The notes under the pieces: model-generated | What the model was told of the DNA's origin: nothing | Databases searched by the model: none | Seen by the model: the letters and a program-made list of their open reading frames with translations, nothing else | Made by a program: the position numbers and the translations under genes | Origin: Planctomycetaceae bacterium | Lineage (GTDB): Bacteria > Planctomycetota > Phycisphaerae > UBA1845 > UTPLA1 | Assembly (NCBI GenBank): GCA_011525745.1 | Contig: WYBU01000146.1 | Location: 1 to 64,000, forward strand | Direction of reading: 5' to 3' | DNA: 64,000 nt | Part shown: piece after piece, positions 1 to 7,954 of the stretch | How the letters are laid out: each line of letters opens with the position of its first letter | How positions within the stretch are numbered: position 1 is the stretch's first letter

Positions 1-218
1 CCATTCACAGCCGAGGGCGGCTGTGCCCCATTCACAGCCGGGGGCGGCTGTGCCCCATTCACAGCCGGGGGCGGCTGTGCTCCATTCACAGCCGAGGGCG
101 GCTGTGCCCCATTCACAGCCGAGGGCGGCTGTGCCCCATTCACAGCCGGGGGCGGCTGTGCTCCATTCACAGCCGAGGGCGGCCGTGCCCCATTCACAGC
201 CGAGGGCGGCTGTGCTCC
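1..218. repeat. 27-bp tandem array of perfect hairpins
   Basis: Eight copies of a 27-bp unit run from the window edge. Each unit holds a 20-bp perfect hairpin, CACAGCCG-(A/G)GGG-CGGCTGTG (8-bp stem, 4-nt loop), followed by a 7-nt spacer (CCCCATT or CTCCATT). Loop changes (A or G) leave the stem intact, and only one copy carries a stem change. The array lies downstream of the mazG-like gene and is cut by the window start, so its true size is unknown. It is not a CRISPR because the spacers are constant. Confidence 0.9.
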
Positions 219-235
219 ATGGCCGTGGCGCGCGG

Positions 236-526
236 TCAGGGTTTTTCGTCGCACACGCAGACCATTTGTCCGCAGCCGGGGCAGCCGTGGGCATATTTTT
301 CGATCGCCCTGGCCAGGTCGACTCCCTCGACGTTGGCCAGGGTGACGAGCCAGGCCAGCACGTCGGCGAACTCGGCGGATTTTTCTTCGGGAGTGCCTTC
401 GGCGACGGCCGAGGCGAGTTCTCCCAATTCCTCCGTCAACCATAAAAACGTACCGGCCGCGCCCCGCACACGGTCCTTGTGCGAGTACATTCGGTCGATG
501 AGCTGTTGAAACGCTGCAATGTCCAT
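236..526 (-). CDS. MazG-like nucleotide pyrophosphohydrolase
   Basis: A 96-residue single-domain MazG-like protein. The family hydrolyses (d)NTPs to the monophosphate and PPi with Mg2+, usually for pool cleaning. The metal-binding pattern is visible: E32/E33 and E36 in the first helix, then E52xxD55 in the second. An extra C-terminal tail has CxxC (82/85) and CxC (90/92), a likely zinc knuckle not found in minimal MazG proteins. The reading frame ends just before the hairpin array. It is monocistronic, facing away from the next gene upstream. The family call is firm; the substrate cannot be told. Confidence 0.85.
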   Translation of the reverse strand: MDIAAFQQLIDRMYSHKDRVRGAAGTFLWLTEELGELASAVAEGTPEEKSAEFADVLAWLVTLANVEGVDLARAIEKYAHGCPGCGQMVCVCDEKP

Positions 527-682
527 ACGTCATTCCGCGGCCGTGGTTCGATCGGCGTCGCGGCGGTGCGGCGACGACTCGTGCCGGGGCCGTTCGCATT
601 CTAATCGTTTTTGGAGTCGGGGGCGACGACGGTCGGCGGGCGAATCGTATGCGATCGGCCCACCAGACAACATCGAGCGAGG

Positions 683-3628
683 CTACAAGGGTTTTTCGGC
701 CGGCTCGGGTTCGAGGCCGCGCTTGACGGCGGCGGTCTTGCGCATTTTTTCGGCCTGTTTATCGTCGCCGCGGGCGTCAAAGACGCGGGCCAGTCCTTCG
801 TAGCCGTCGGGATCGTCGGGCGAGAGCGTGCAGATGGAGCGAAAGGCCAGTTCGGCGTTTTCCCAGTCTTTCAGCTCCAGGCAGACCGCGCCCAGCTCGG
901 CGTAGGTCGACTGATCGTACGAGTCGGTTTCGATCGCACGCCGCAGCCAGGTCGCCGCTTCGTCGAGGCGGCCGTTTGCGCGATGGATTTCGGCGATCTT
1001 GCGCGGCAGCTCGATGTCCGAGGAGTCCATGCGGAAGGCGTTTTCCAGCAGCGGCAGCGATTCGGCCCGGCGTCCCGAGAGCAGATGGAGGGCGGCCAGG
1101 CGGCGGTCGCATTCGGGATCGAGCGGGCGGACCTGCTTGTAGGCGGTCCAGAGTTCCGCGGCGGCGTCCGGCTCGTTCCAGTGTTCCTCGATTCGCGCCA
1201 GGTACTTCAGCGCGGCCGGGTCGTTGGGGCGCAGTTTTTTGAGCCGGCGCAAGAAGCGGTCGGCTTCGTCGAAAAGGGGGCCGGCCTCGCGGGCGCGGTC
1301 GGCCTCGACGAGTTGGCCGGCTTTTTCGACGAGGAATCCGCCGAGCAGAGCCAGCGCCAGGGGCTGCTCTTTGTTGCGCTCGAGCGCGGCGCGGGCCGAC
1401 TTTTCGAATTCCTCAAGTTGTTCATCGAGCAGCAGCGCTTCGGCCAGGCGGGCGTGGGCGTCGGCGTCGTTGGGCTTCAACAGCAGCGCGGCCTTCAGCG
1501 CGGCAATCTCGCCTACCGAGTCGGTCGGGAGGTTCCACGACTCGACCTGTTTGGCGGCCCAGGGGCCGAAGTCGGCGATGAAGCGGTCGGTGTCGATGCC
1601 GAGGATTCTCTTGAACGCCTCGGGCTGGGTGCGGTTCTCGCGGAATTCCGTCAACAGGGCGAGGACTTTGGGATAGCCCCAGCGCTCGATGATGTATTCG
1701 ATCATCCACTCGCTCTGTGCGTAGGCCAGGGAGCGGTCGTCGTGGCGGCGCGGGCGCATGAAGCCCCAGTCGATGGATTCGAGTGTGAACAGCCGGCGGG
1801 TGCGCAGGGCGCGGCACAACAGCAGGCGCGTGTCCCAGCTTCGCGGGGCGGTTTCCTGGTGGACGGCGAGACCCTCGGTCATCCAGTGAGGGATGCGGTT
1901 CTCGGTGGCGGCGAGCGTGACGGTGTGGGTGTATTCGTGTCGCAGCACGTCGCTCCAGTTTAACGGCGACGGGGAGGCGTACTGGCGCGGCGCGGACATC
2001 GCGATGACCGGGCCGGTGCAGGCGCCGACGGTGGCGATCCACGGCCGGCCGGCGATGCGCACGGAGAATTGGGAGTGCTCGGGAAAGATTTCGATGAGGG
2101 TTTTGCGGGGCGGAGTCGTTTCGAAGGCGCGGCAGACTTCGGCGTGCATCGACTCGAGGTGGTTCAGCATCCACGGAACGAGCACGGCGTCTTCGTCCTT
2201 GCTGTAACAGAGGATGAAGTTGGGGGATTCGCGGCGGGCGAAGGACTGAAGCGCGTCGAGCAGTTCGAGCACGTTGTAGGTTTCGGCGTTGTAGGAGTCG
2301 AGCGCCCACGAGGCCTCGAGGACGCGCCGCGCCTCGTCTTCGTGGCCGCTCTGCATGTACATCAGTCCCAGTTCGGTGCGCGGTTCGGACCACCAGGGCG
2401 CCCACTCGATGGCCTTTTTGAAGGCCTGGGCGGCGGCCTCGTACTGCCGCGCGGCGGACAGCCATTTACCCATCGTGAACGGCAGTTCGGCGCAGCGCGG
2501 GTTGATCTTGTCGATGCGCGATTCGATTTCGCGGCAGGCGGCGGCGTCGCCCGAGCGCAGGCGCGCGGCGGCCAGCAGCGACAGCGCTTCGATGCTGTTG
2601 GGGTTGATTGCCAGCGATTTTTTAGCGGCCTCGGCGGCGTCGGCGTAGCGGCGTTCCAACATGCGGCATTCGGCGAGCACGCAGTGCGCGGCGACGCAGT
2701 TGGGGTTGATTTGCAGCGCCTGCGCGGCGCGCTTTTCGACGAGGTCGAAGTCCCATTTTTCGAGGGCGACGCGGGCGAGGCCGACGTCGGCTTCGGCGAC
2801 GCGCGCGTTCATGCGACGGATTTGCTCGTATTCGGACTCGGCCTCTTGCGTGTTGTGTTTTTCGAGCAGCAGATCGGCCGCGGCCATGCGGGCCGGCCAC
2901 CAGGCGGAATCGACGAAGTCGCTGGCTTCCTGATAGACCTCCTGAAGCACGTGCTTGATGCGCTGTTTGATGTCGGGATGGCGCGTCAGCGTCGTGTGCC
3001 GCAGAAAGCCCATGCCGGTGTAGGTGAGATCGCCCGCGCGGTCGGGCAGGCGGCGCTTGAGCAAATCGTCGAACCAGCGATAGGTGGCGACGGCCTCGTC
3101 GATGCGGCCGGTGGTTTCGTAGAGGCGGCCGAGAACGTAGCGGGCGCGGAAGTGCTCGCGGTTGATGCGCAGCGCTTCGCGGCCGTGCTCGATGCCGGCG
3201 GCGTAGTCGCCGGTCGTCAGGCAGAGGGCGGCTTGTGCGGCGCGCCAGTCGGCGGAGGCGGCGCCTTCGGCTTCGATCGAGGCGAGTCGTCGGGCGGCCT
3301 CGTCGTATCGGCCGAGGCGTTCGTCGATGTCGACGCGTGCGAGCGTGGCGTGGAGTTTGAGCGTGGCGTCGGACTCGGCGCGGTCGAGGAGTTGTTCCGC
3401 TTTTTCATAGAAGCCTTCGAGGATGAAGCGTCGCGCGCGGGCCAGGGCGGCGGCGGGGGTTGGGGGCGTATCCCCATCGTCGGCGGGTTGGGAGGCGGCT
3501 TCGGGGGGGGCGGGGGTATCTTCCTGCGTGGGGACGGCGATGCATCGCCCTGCGCGTGCAGGGTTTACAATTGCGACGCAGGGGATGAGGAATACAAGGA
3601 CGAGGAGTCGGAACGAAGGGCTGCTCAC
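683..3628 (-). CDS. secreted TPR-repeat protein with HExxH metalloprotease-like domain
   Basis: A 981-residue protein starting at GTG. The N-terminus has a hydrophobic stretch (LLVLVFLIPCVAIV) ending near an Ala-x-Ala-like site, so export is likely. TPR-type helical repeats fill residues about 60-470 and again about 690-970. Between them lies a peptidase-MA-like domain with HEYTH near residue 563, a gluzincin zinc site (HExxH). The catalytic Glu is present, so activity is plausible. TPR/peptidase-MA fusions are common in planctomycetes and have no assigned substrate. No partner gene is adjacent. The domain architecture is seen directly; the function is inferred. Confidence 0.8.
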   Translation of the reverse strand: MSSPSFRLLVLVFLIPCVAIVNPARAGRCIAVPTQEDTPAPPEAASQPADDGDTPPTPAAALARARRFILEGFYEKAEQLLDRAESDATLKLHATLARVDIDERLGRYDEAARRLASIEAEGAASADWRAAQAALCLTTGDYAAGIEHGREALRINREHFRARYVLGRLYETTGRIDEAVATYRWFDDLLKRRLPDRAGDLTYTGMGFLRHTTLTRHPDIKQRIKHVLQEVYQEASDFVDSAWWPARMAAADLLLEKHNTQEAESEYEQIRRMNARVAEADVGLARVALEKWDFDLVEKRAAQALQINPNCVAAHCVLAECRMLERRYADAAEAAKKSLAINPNSIEALSLLAAARLRSGDAAACREIESRIDKINPRCAELPFTMGKWLSAARQYEAAAQAFKKAIEWAPWWSEPRTELGLMYMQSGHEDEARRVLEASWALDSYNAETYNVLELLDALQSFARRESPNFILCYSKDEDAVLVPWMLNHLESMHAEVCRAFETTPPRKTLIEIFPEHSQFSVRIAGRPWIATVGACTGPVIAMSAPRQYASPSPLNWSDVLRHEYTHTVTLAATENRIPHWMTEGLAVHQETAPRSWDTRLLLCRALRTRRLFTLESIDWGFMRPRRHDDRSLAYAQSEWMIEYIIERWGYPKVLALLTEFRENRTQPEAFKRILGIDTDRFIADFGPWAAKQVESWNLPTDSVGEIAALKAALLLKPNDADAHARLAEALLLDEQLEEFEKSARAALERNKEQPLALALLGGFLVEKAGQLVEADRAREAGPLFDEADRFLRRLKKLRPNDPAALKYLARIEEHWNEPDAAAELWTAYKQVRPLDPECDRRLAALHLLSGRRAESLPLLENAFRMDSSDIELPRKIAEIHRANGRLDEAATWLRRAIETDSYDQSTYAELGAVCLELKDWENAELAFRSICTLSPDDPDGYEGLARVFDARGDDKQAEKMRKTAAVKRGLEPEPAEKPL

Positions 3629-3871
3629 GGGGGGATTTTAAGACACGCGCGGCGCGGGTCAAACCATGATTATTGCGCGAAGATTGCCTCGATATCGCAT
3701 AAGCCAGCCACCGCCGCGACGACCGTCGACATTACGGGGCGGCAGCGACAGAAGTTCTGCAAGCCGGCGCGGTACCGGGGCCGAGCGCCCAGGCGGGGCG
3801 CGGCGAGGTCTGCGCCGGGCGCACCATAATCGCTACAATAACATGAGAGGCCAGGTTAGGGTGGTTTTATC

Positions 3872-4726
3872 ATGGGTGTGGCGAACCGCAAGCCAAAAGC
3901 GGATTTCGTTGTGCGGCTTGTTGGCGCGCGGATCCGGCCGTGGACCGTGCCCATGCGCACGATGGCCCGCGTGATGGAAGCCATCCAGCGGCTGGTTGAC
4001 CAACGCGACGACGACGGCGACGCCTCCGCCGACAGCGCGGAATCGATTGCCGCGGCCGTTCCGCCGAAGGGCTCGCCTCGAATGCTGCATCTGCTGCAAG
4101 TCCGAGGTGCATCCGCAGCGTATGCCGTCGCCGCGCATGCAGGAGGCGCCGCCGCGCTGCGCGTCATCCAGGAGGCCGGCGCCGCCATCGAGGATCCCGA
4201 GCACGCCGAATGGAGCAGCATTTCGCTTTCCGCGATCAAGGAGTTGAGTGAAATCGGCAAGTCGTTCACGTGTGAGATCGAGCTGCGCAAACCGGGGCGC
4301 GGTCGGCGCTACGGCAGCGTGCTCGCGCGGATTACCCCCGAAACGTATCACGAGATTGAGCGCGTTGCGTTCGTTTTTGGCACGACGTCGATTTTCGCAA
4401 AGATCGAGCGGGTCGGCGGCGCAACCGAAATGCACTGCGGGATTCGGCTTCCCGAGTCGCCGCGCAGGATGGTCATCTGCCGGGTGCAGAACGAGGAAAC
4501 AGTCCGGGAGCTTGGGAGGTATATCTACCAGCACGTGACCCTGTGGGGCGACGCGACATGGTATCGGCACAATTGGCAGCTCAGGCATCTGGTCATTCAC
4601 GCGATCCAGCCCCCAAAGGCCGGGTCGATTCTCGAAGCGCTGAAACGCATCCACGACGCAGGCGGCGACGCCTGGGATGAGATTGAGGACCCCAACGCCC
4701 TGATTGCGGAGATTCGCGGCGCGTGA
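3872..4726 (+). CDS. unknown protein, putative partner of the downstream PIN protein
   Basis: A 284-residue protein with no recognised domain. Its last codons overlap the GTG start of the PIN-domain gene by 4 nt (GTGA), so the two are translationally coupled. The C-terminal tail is acidic (WDEIEDPNALIAEIRG), the kind of extended tail seen in antitoxins that dock into a PIN toxin, but at 284 residues it is large for a classic antitoxin. The middle carries a beta-rich segment (about 130-240). A -10-like TACAAT lies at 3834-3839. The antitoxin role is inferred only from gene order and overlap. The start is the first ATG in frame; its SD (GGGTGG) is weak. Confidence 0.6.
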   Translation: MGVANRKPKADFVVRLVGARIRPWTVPMRTMARVMEAIQRLVDQRDDDGDASADSAESIAAAVPPKGSPRMLHLLQVRGASAAYAVAAHAGGAAALRVIQEAGAAIEDPEHAEWSSISLSAIKELSEIGKSFTCEIELRKPGRGRRYGSVLARITPETYHEIERVAFVFGTTSIFAKIERVGGATEMHCGIRLPESPRRMVICRVQNEETVRELGRYIYQHVTLWGDATWYRHNWQLRHLVIHAIQPPKAGSILEALKRIHDAGGDAWDEIEDPNALIAEIRGA

Positions 4727-5208
4727 GCGAAAGAATCCCGATTGTGGCGGCGATCGACACGGAAGCCCTCATCTGGGGCGTTCGCCAGAAAGGTCAGCGC
4801 GACAAGCTCGAACGCGGCAAATGGCTCTTCGAGGAACTCGAGGACATCAATGCTCGGATTATCGTGCCGGCGGTGGTCGTTGCGGAATACCTCGTGCGCG
4901 TCGATTTGCTTCGGCGCGAGGCCGTCATCACCGAGTTGAGCCGGCGCTTTATCATCCCCTCGTTCGACGTAAAGTGCGCGGCGATTGCGGCTGGGCTTTA
5001 TAAGTTCGGCGACGCCCAGCGACCGCGGGGCGCCGCGGACCGGCGCAAGTGCCTCAAGGCGGATTGTCTTATTATTCCCACCGCCCATTCACACAAGGCG
5101 CAGCGGTTCTATAGTCACGACAAAGACTGTCGTAAGCTCGCCCAAACTCTGAGCGGCTGGGATGTGCGGGATCTGCCTGAGTCCCCCTCCAGCTTGTTTC
5201 CGCCGTAG
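4723..5208 (+). CDS. PIN-domain ribonuclease (probable toxin)
   Basis: A 161-residue PIN protein. The expected acidic residues are visible: D11 in AAIDTEAL, the Glu of VVAEYL, Asp in LKADCLI and Asp in YSHDKDCRKL, which together would hold Mg2+ for RNA cleavage. The GTG start lies inside the stop of the upstream gene, as in toxin-antitoxin pairs. VapC toxins are usually about 130 residues, so this one is slightly long. All catalytic residues seem intact, so it should be active. The pair may target RNA under stress or phage attack, but that is inference. Confidence 0.75.
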   Translation: MSERIPIVAAIDTEALIWGVRQKGQRDKLERGKWLFEELEDINARIIVPAVVVAEYLVRVDLLRREAVITELSRRFIIPSFDVKCAAIAAGLYKFGDAQRPRGAADRRKCLKADCLIIPTAHSHKAQRFYSHDKDCRKLAQTLSGWDVRDLPESPSSLFPP

Positions 5209-5316
5209 GCTTCAGGACGTTGTTAGACACGGATGCCTGTGGCAGTACTGCTAGCCGCCTGCGCGCGGGGGGGCTCTGAAAGGGCCGCGCCCGCGGCGGG
5301 CGACGCGTGCTCGATT

Positions 5317-5856
5317 TCATGGCGCTTTGGCGCCGGCCGGCGGCTGCGCCGCGGCGAGGTCGGCGCCGGGGCCGTACAGTTCGTCCGTGAGTTGCGTGTT
5401 GCGGCGGATGAGGGCGTATTCGGCGGCGAAGGCGATGGTGTTGGCGGCCAGCGCGGCGAGGCCCAGGCACATGTGCCAGATCAGCGAGGTCGAACCGGCG
5501 CCGGCGACGAGCGGACCGGTGGCGCCGGCCAGAATCACGCTGCCGACGCCGAGCAGCAGCCAGCGCGCAGCGCGGCGCTTGAGGTCGGCGACGATCACGT
5601 AGTCGGCCGGCCGCAGCCGCGCGTGCTCGGCGGCCTCCTTGGCCATCCGCGAGAACACGACGAAATAGGTGAACGTCAGCACGTGCACGAAGCAGGTGAA
5701 CAGCATCGTGCCCAGCGCCAGCAGAAAGTGTCGTACCACCAGCCCGTCGGATTGAAGCGACGTTCCCAGCGCCCCGCCGACGAACAGGCCAAGCGAGACG
5801 GTCACAGCCATCAGCAGCCAGTCGGTGACCGCGAGAATCAGAAACGACAGGCGCAT
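5317..5856 (-). CDS. four-helix integral membrane protein, unknown function
   Basis: A 179-residue protein with about four hydrophobic helices (roughly residues 5-28, 42-68, 97-118, 124-145) and a charged cytoplasmic-looking stretch between helices 2 and 3. The tail is Ala/Pro-rich. It starts one base after the stop of the TPR lipoprotein gene (TGACATG), so the two form an operon. No family is recognised. The neighbourhood suggests an envelope role, nothing more precise. Confidence 0.7.
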   Translation of the reverse strand: MRLSFLILAVTDWLLMAVTVSLGLFVGGALGTSLQSDGLVVRHFLLALGTMLFTCFVHVLTFTYFVVFSRMAKEAAEHARLRPADYVIVADLKRRAARWLLLGVGSVILAGATGPLVAGAGSTSLIWHMCLGLAALAANTIAFAAEYALIRRNTQLTDELYGPGADLAAAQPPAGAKAP

Positions 5857-5857
5857 G

Positions 5858-6802
5858 TCACGGCACGCCGGTTGTCGAGCGCGGTTCGGCGTCGGCGGGA
5901 GTGTCGGCCGGGGCGGCGGCGGGCGGGTTCTGGCCGGCGGCGAGCGCGCCGCCTTCGGGCAGCGGCTCGTGGCGCGGGCGGTAGGCGCTCTTTTCGTCGT
6001 CGGTCAATTCGGCAATGCGCTGCGCGGCGTAGCGCGGATTGGTGAAGTGATAGTCTTCGTTGTCTTCGATGACGCGGCGGTACATCTCGACGGCGCGGAT
6101 GCGATCGTGCAGGCGGAAGTCATAGACGACGGCGGCCTGAAAGCGGGCGGGGTGCGGCGTGCGCGGATTGAGTTCGATGGCCCAAAGGTAGTAGCGCAGC
6201 GCCAGGTCGTTTTCGGGGTCGTCTTCGCGCAGATATTCCTTGTAGCACTCACCGATCCAATAGGCGGCGTCGTCGACCTTGTCGGAGCGCGGGTAGCGGC
6301 GGATGAGGTCCTTGAGAATGCTCACGGCCCGGGCGGCCTTGTCCTGATTCGCCTTCAGCGTGCCGGCCAGCGGGATTTTTCGGAACGACTGGATCAGCCC
6401 GTCGGCCTCGGCGTACATGCGGTCGGCTTCGGCGACGCTCTCGGCGGGGGTGACTTCGCTGGACTGCTCCGGGGCCTTGTCGGTGGCGTAGGGATAAACC
6501 TCGATCTGCTCGGTTCGCTGGCGCTGGCGGCGAGCGGCGTTGGCGCGGGCCATGTCACCCACTTCGAGATAGAGCTTTTCCAGCCGAATAAGCTGTTCGA
6601 TGTAAGCCTGCCGCAGGCGGGCCATTTCCTCCAGTTCGTCGGCGATGTTGACGCCGGATTCGCGGAACTTCTCCACGACCGCGCGGGAGTCTTCGTTCAG
6701 GTCGCGCGGCGGATCGGACTTGCGATTCCAGCCTTCGCAGCCGGCGGCGGCGCAGAGCAGGAGTGCGAGAGAGCAGTGATGGAACGACTTGTTGAGCGTC
6801 AT
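5858..6802 (-). CDS. TPR lipoprotein (BamD/YbgF-like outer-membrane lipoprotein)
   Basis: A 314-residue protein with a lipoprotein signal peptide: hydrophobic SLALLLCAAAGC with a lipobox ending at Cys22. A coiled-coil stretch follows (about 40-95, RLRQAYIEQLIRLEKLYLEV region), then TPR-like helices from about 150 to 270. These include the pattern 'DLIRRYPRSDKVDDAAYWIG', typical of YfiO/BamD-type repeats that count cell-envelope substrates. The C-terminus is Pro/Ala-rich. It is the first gene of a two-gene operon with the downstream membrane protein. The BamD assignment itself is weak because length and flanks differ; 'TPR lipoprotein' is solid. Confidence 0.75.
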   Translation of the reverse strand: MTLNKSFHHCSLALLLCAAAGCEGWNRKSDPPRDLNEDSRAVVEKFRESGVNIADELEEMARLRQAYIEQLIRLEKLYLEVGDMARANAARRQRQRTEQIEVYPYATDKAPEQSSEVTPAESVAEADRMYAEADGLIQSFRKIPLAGTLKANQDKAARAVSILKDLIRRYPRSDKVDDAAYWIGECYKEYLREDDPENDLALRYYLWAIELNPRTPHPARFQAAVVYDFRLHDRIRAVEMYRRVIEDNEDYHFTNPRYAAQRIAELTDDEKSAYRPRHEPLPEGGALAAGQNPPAAAPADTPADAEPRSTTGVP

Positions 6803-6897
6803 GATCGCGCTCCGTGAATCAATCGGGGTTGTCTGGACTTCTCAGCAGCCGCACAGGATATACCAAAACGGCGGGTTGGTGCGCACGGGCGCACCGA

Positions 6898-7014
6898 CAT
6901 GGTCAAGGCCTGGCAAAGTCTCGGCAGGACGGGCGGGACGCCCGTACCACCCGGACCCAGGCGGCCGGCCCTCGAACCCAAGCGGCCCGCCCCGCGCGAG
7001 GGCTTGACCATGCC
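6898..7014. repeat. palindromic element family P1 (inverted-end, about 116 bp)
   Basis: The element has inverted ends (CATGGTCAAGGCC ... GGCTTGACCATGC) and an inner perfect hairpin ACGGGCG-GGA-CGCCCGT at 6929-6945. Related copies lie at 48745-48838 and 50203-50295. End-only or divergent copies lie near 7890, 37190-37266 and 55612-55680. The inner module alone occurs twice at 19508-19602. No transposase is encoded, so it is MITE- or REP-like. Confidence 0.8.
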
Positions 7015-7124
7015 GCCCTTCGACGCTTCGCGTTCCCGCGTTGCCCACAATTGAGGTCTCGATTCCATTCGGGCGTCGAACCGGCGCTGTCTCACAGGCG
7101 CGGTTCGGTTGGGCGGCGCGGCGC

Positions 7125-7745
7125 CTACGATTTTTCTTTCAGCTTCTCCTTTGACGGATCCTCCTCGATGATCTCGTCGACCAAGCCCCACTCCTTGGCC
7201 TCGCGCGCGTCCATGAAACGGTCGCGCTCGGTCTCGGCCTGGATGCGCTCTAGCGGCTGGCCGGTGTGCTTGGCCAGAATCTGGTTGAGCGTCATCTTGT
7301 CCTTGAGGATTTCCTCGGCCTGAATGCGGATGTCCTCGGCCTGACCGGTGATGCCGCCCCACGGCTGGTGCAGCATGATCTTGGTGTTGGGCAGGGCGTA
7401 GCGCTTGCCCTTGGTGCCGGCGGCGAGGATGACCGCGCCGCCGCTGGCGGCCTGGCCGATCGAATAGGTGGCGATGTCGCAGCGCAGGAATCGCATCGTG
7501 TCATAGATGGCCAGCGTCTGGTCGACCATGCCGCCGGGGCAGTTGATGTAGAGGTTGATGTCCTGGCCGGCCTTGACGCTCTGGAGATAGAGCAGGCGCA
7601 TGATGACGATGCTGGCGGTGCGTTCTGTGATGGGGCCGGCGAGGAAAATGATGCGGTTTTCCAGCAGCAGGTCCTCGATGGACATTTCGCGGTAGCGCTG
7701 GGGCGGTGGATACTGCTGGGCGAATACGTCGGGAAGAAACTTCAT
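7125..7745 (-). CDS. clpP: ATP-dependent Clp protease proteolytic subunit
   Basis: ClpP, the serine-protease barrel that works with ClpX/ClpA unfoldases in cytoplasmic protein turnover. From the chosen ATG (206 residues) the catalytic triad falls at S101 (GQAASGGA), H126 (MLHQPWGG) and D175, matching E. coli numbering within a few residues. The Ser motif has Gly where Met is usual (SMG). The longer frame to 7832 adds 29 residues of unrelated sequence; the 7745 start has a clear GAGAGG SD. It lies downstream of tig on the same strand, the usual tig-clpP order, but with a 200-bp gap. clpX is not in the window. Confidence 0.95.
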   Translation of the reverse strand: MKFLPDVFAQQYPPPQRYREMSIEDLLLENRIIFLAGPITERTASIVIMRLLYLQSVKAGQDINLYINCPGGMVDQTLAIYDTMRFLRCDIATYSIGQAASGGAVILAAGTKGKRYALPNTKIMLHQPWGGITGQAEDIRIQAEEILKDKMTLNQILAKHTGQPLERIQAETERDRFMDAREAKEWGLVDEIIEEDPSKEKLKEKS

Positions 7746-7954
7746 CCGTGACCTCTCGATTATTTTCTGGGGCGGCCGGGGATAGCCGGTCGCCGGGGTA
7801 GTCATGATCGTAGCGCGCCGGGGCGAAAGCAAGCGGGGGATAGAGTCGTCAGCCCTCGGCTTTCAGCGTTCGGCTCTCAGCGAACGGCCGCTTGCGGCGA
7901 GGGCTTGACCATGCCACCACAGGAGAATCGTGCGGGTTTTTTCTGTGCGAGCGC

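Noticed and set aside
1-218. CRISPR array
   Set aside because: Units are contiguous and spacers are constant (CCCCATT). A CRISPR needs variable spacers of about 30 nt.
2069-3829. Long plus-strand frame opposite the TPR protease gene
   Set aside because: Gly/Val-rich shadow of a GC-rich minus-strand gene, without motifs or SD. Same for 7892-9655 (opposite tig) and 62252-63685 (opposite ileS).
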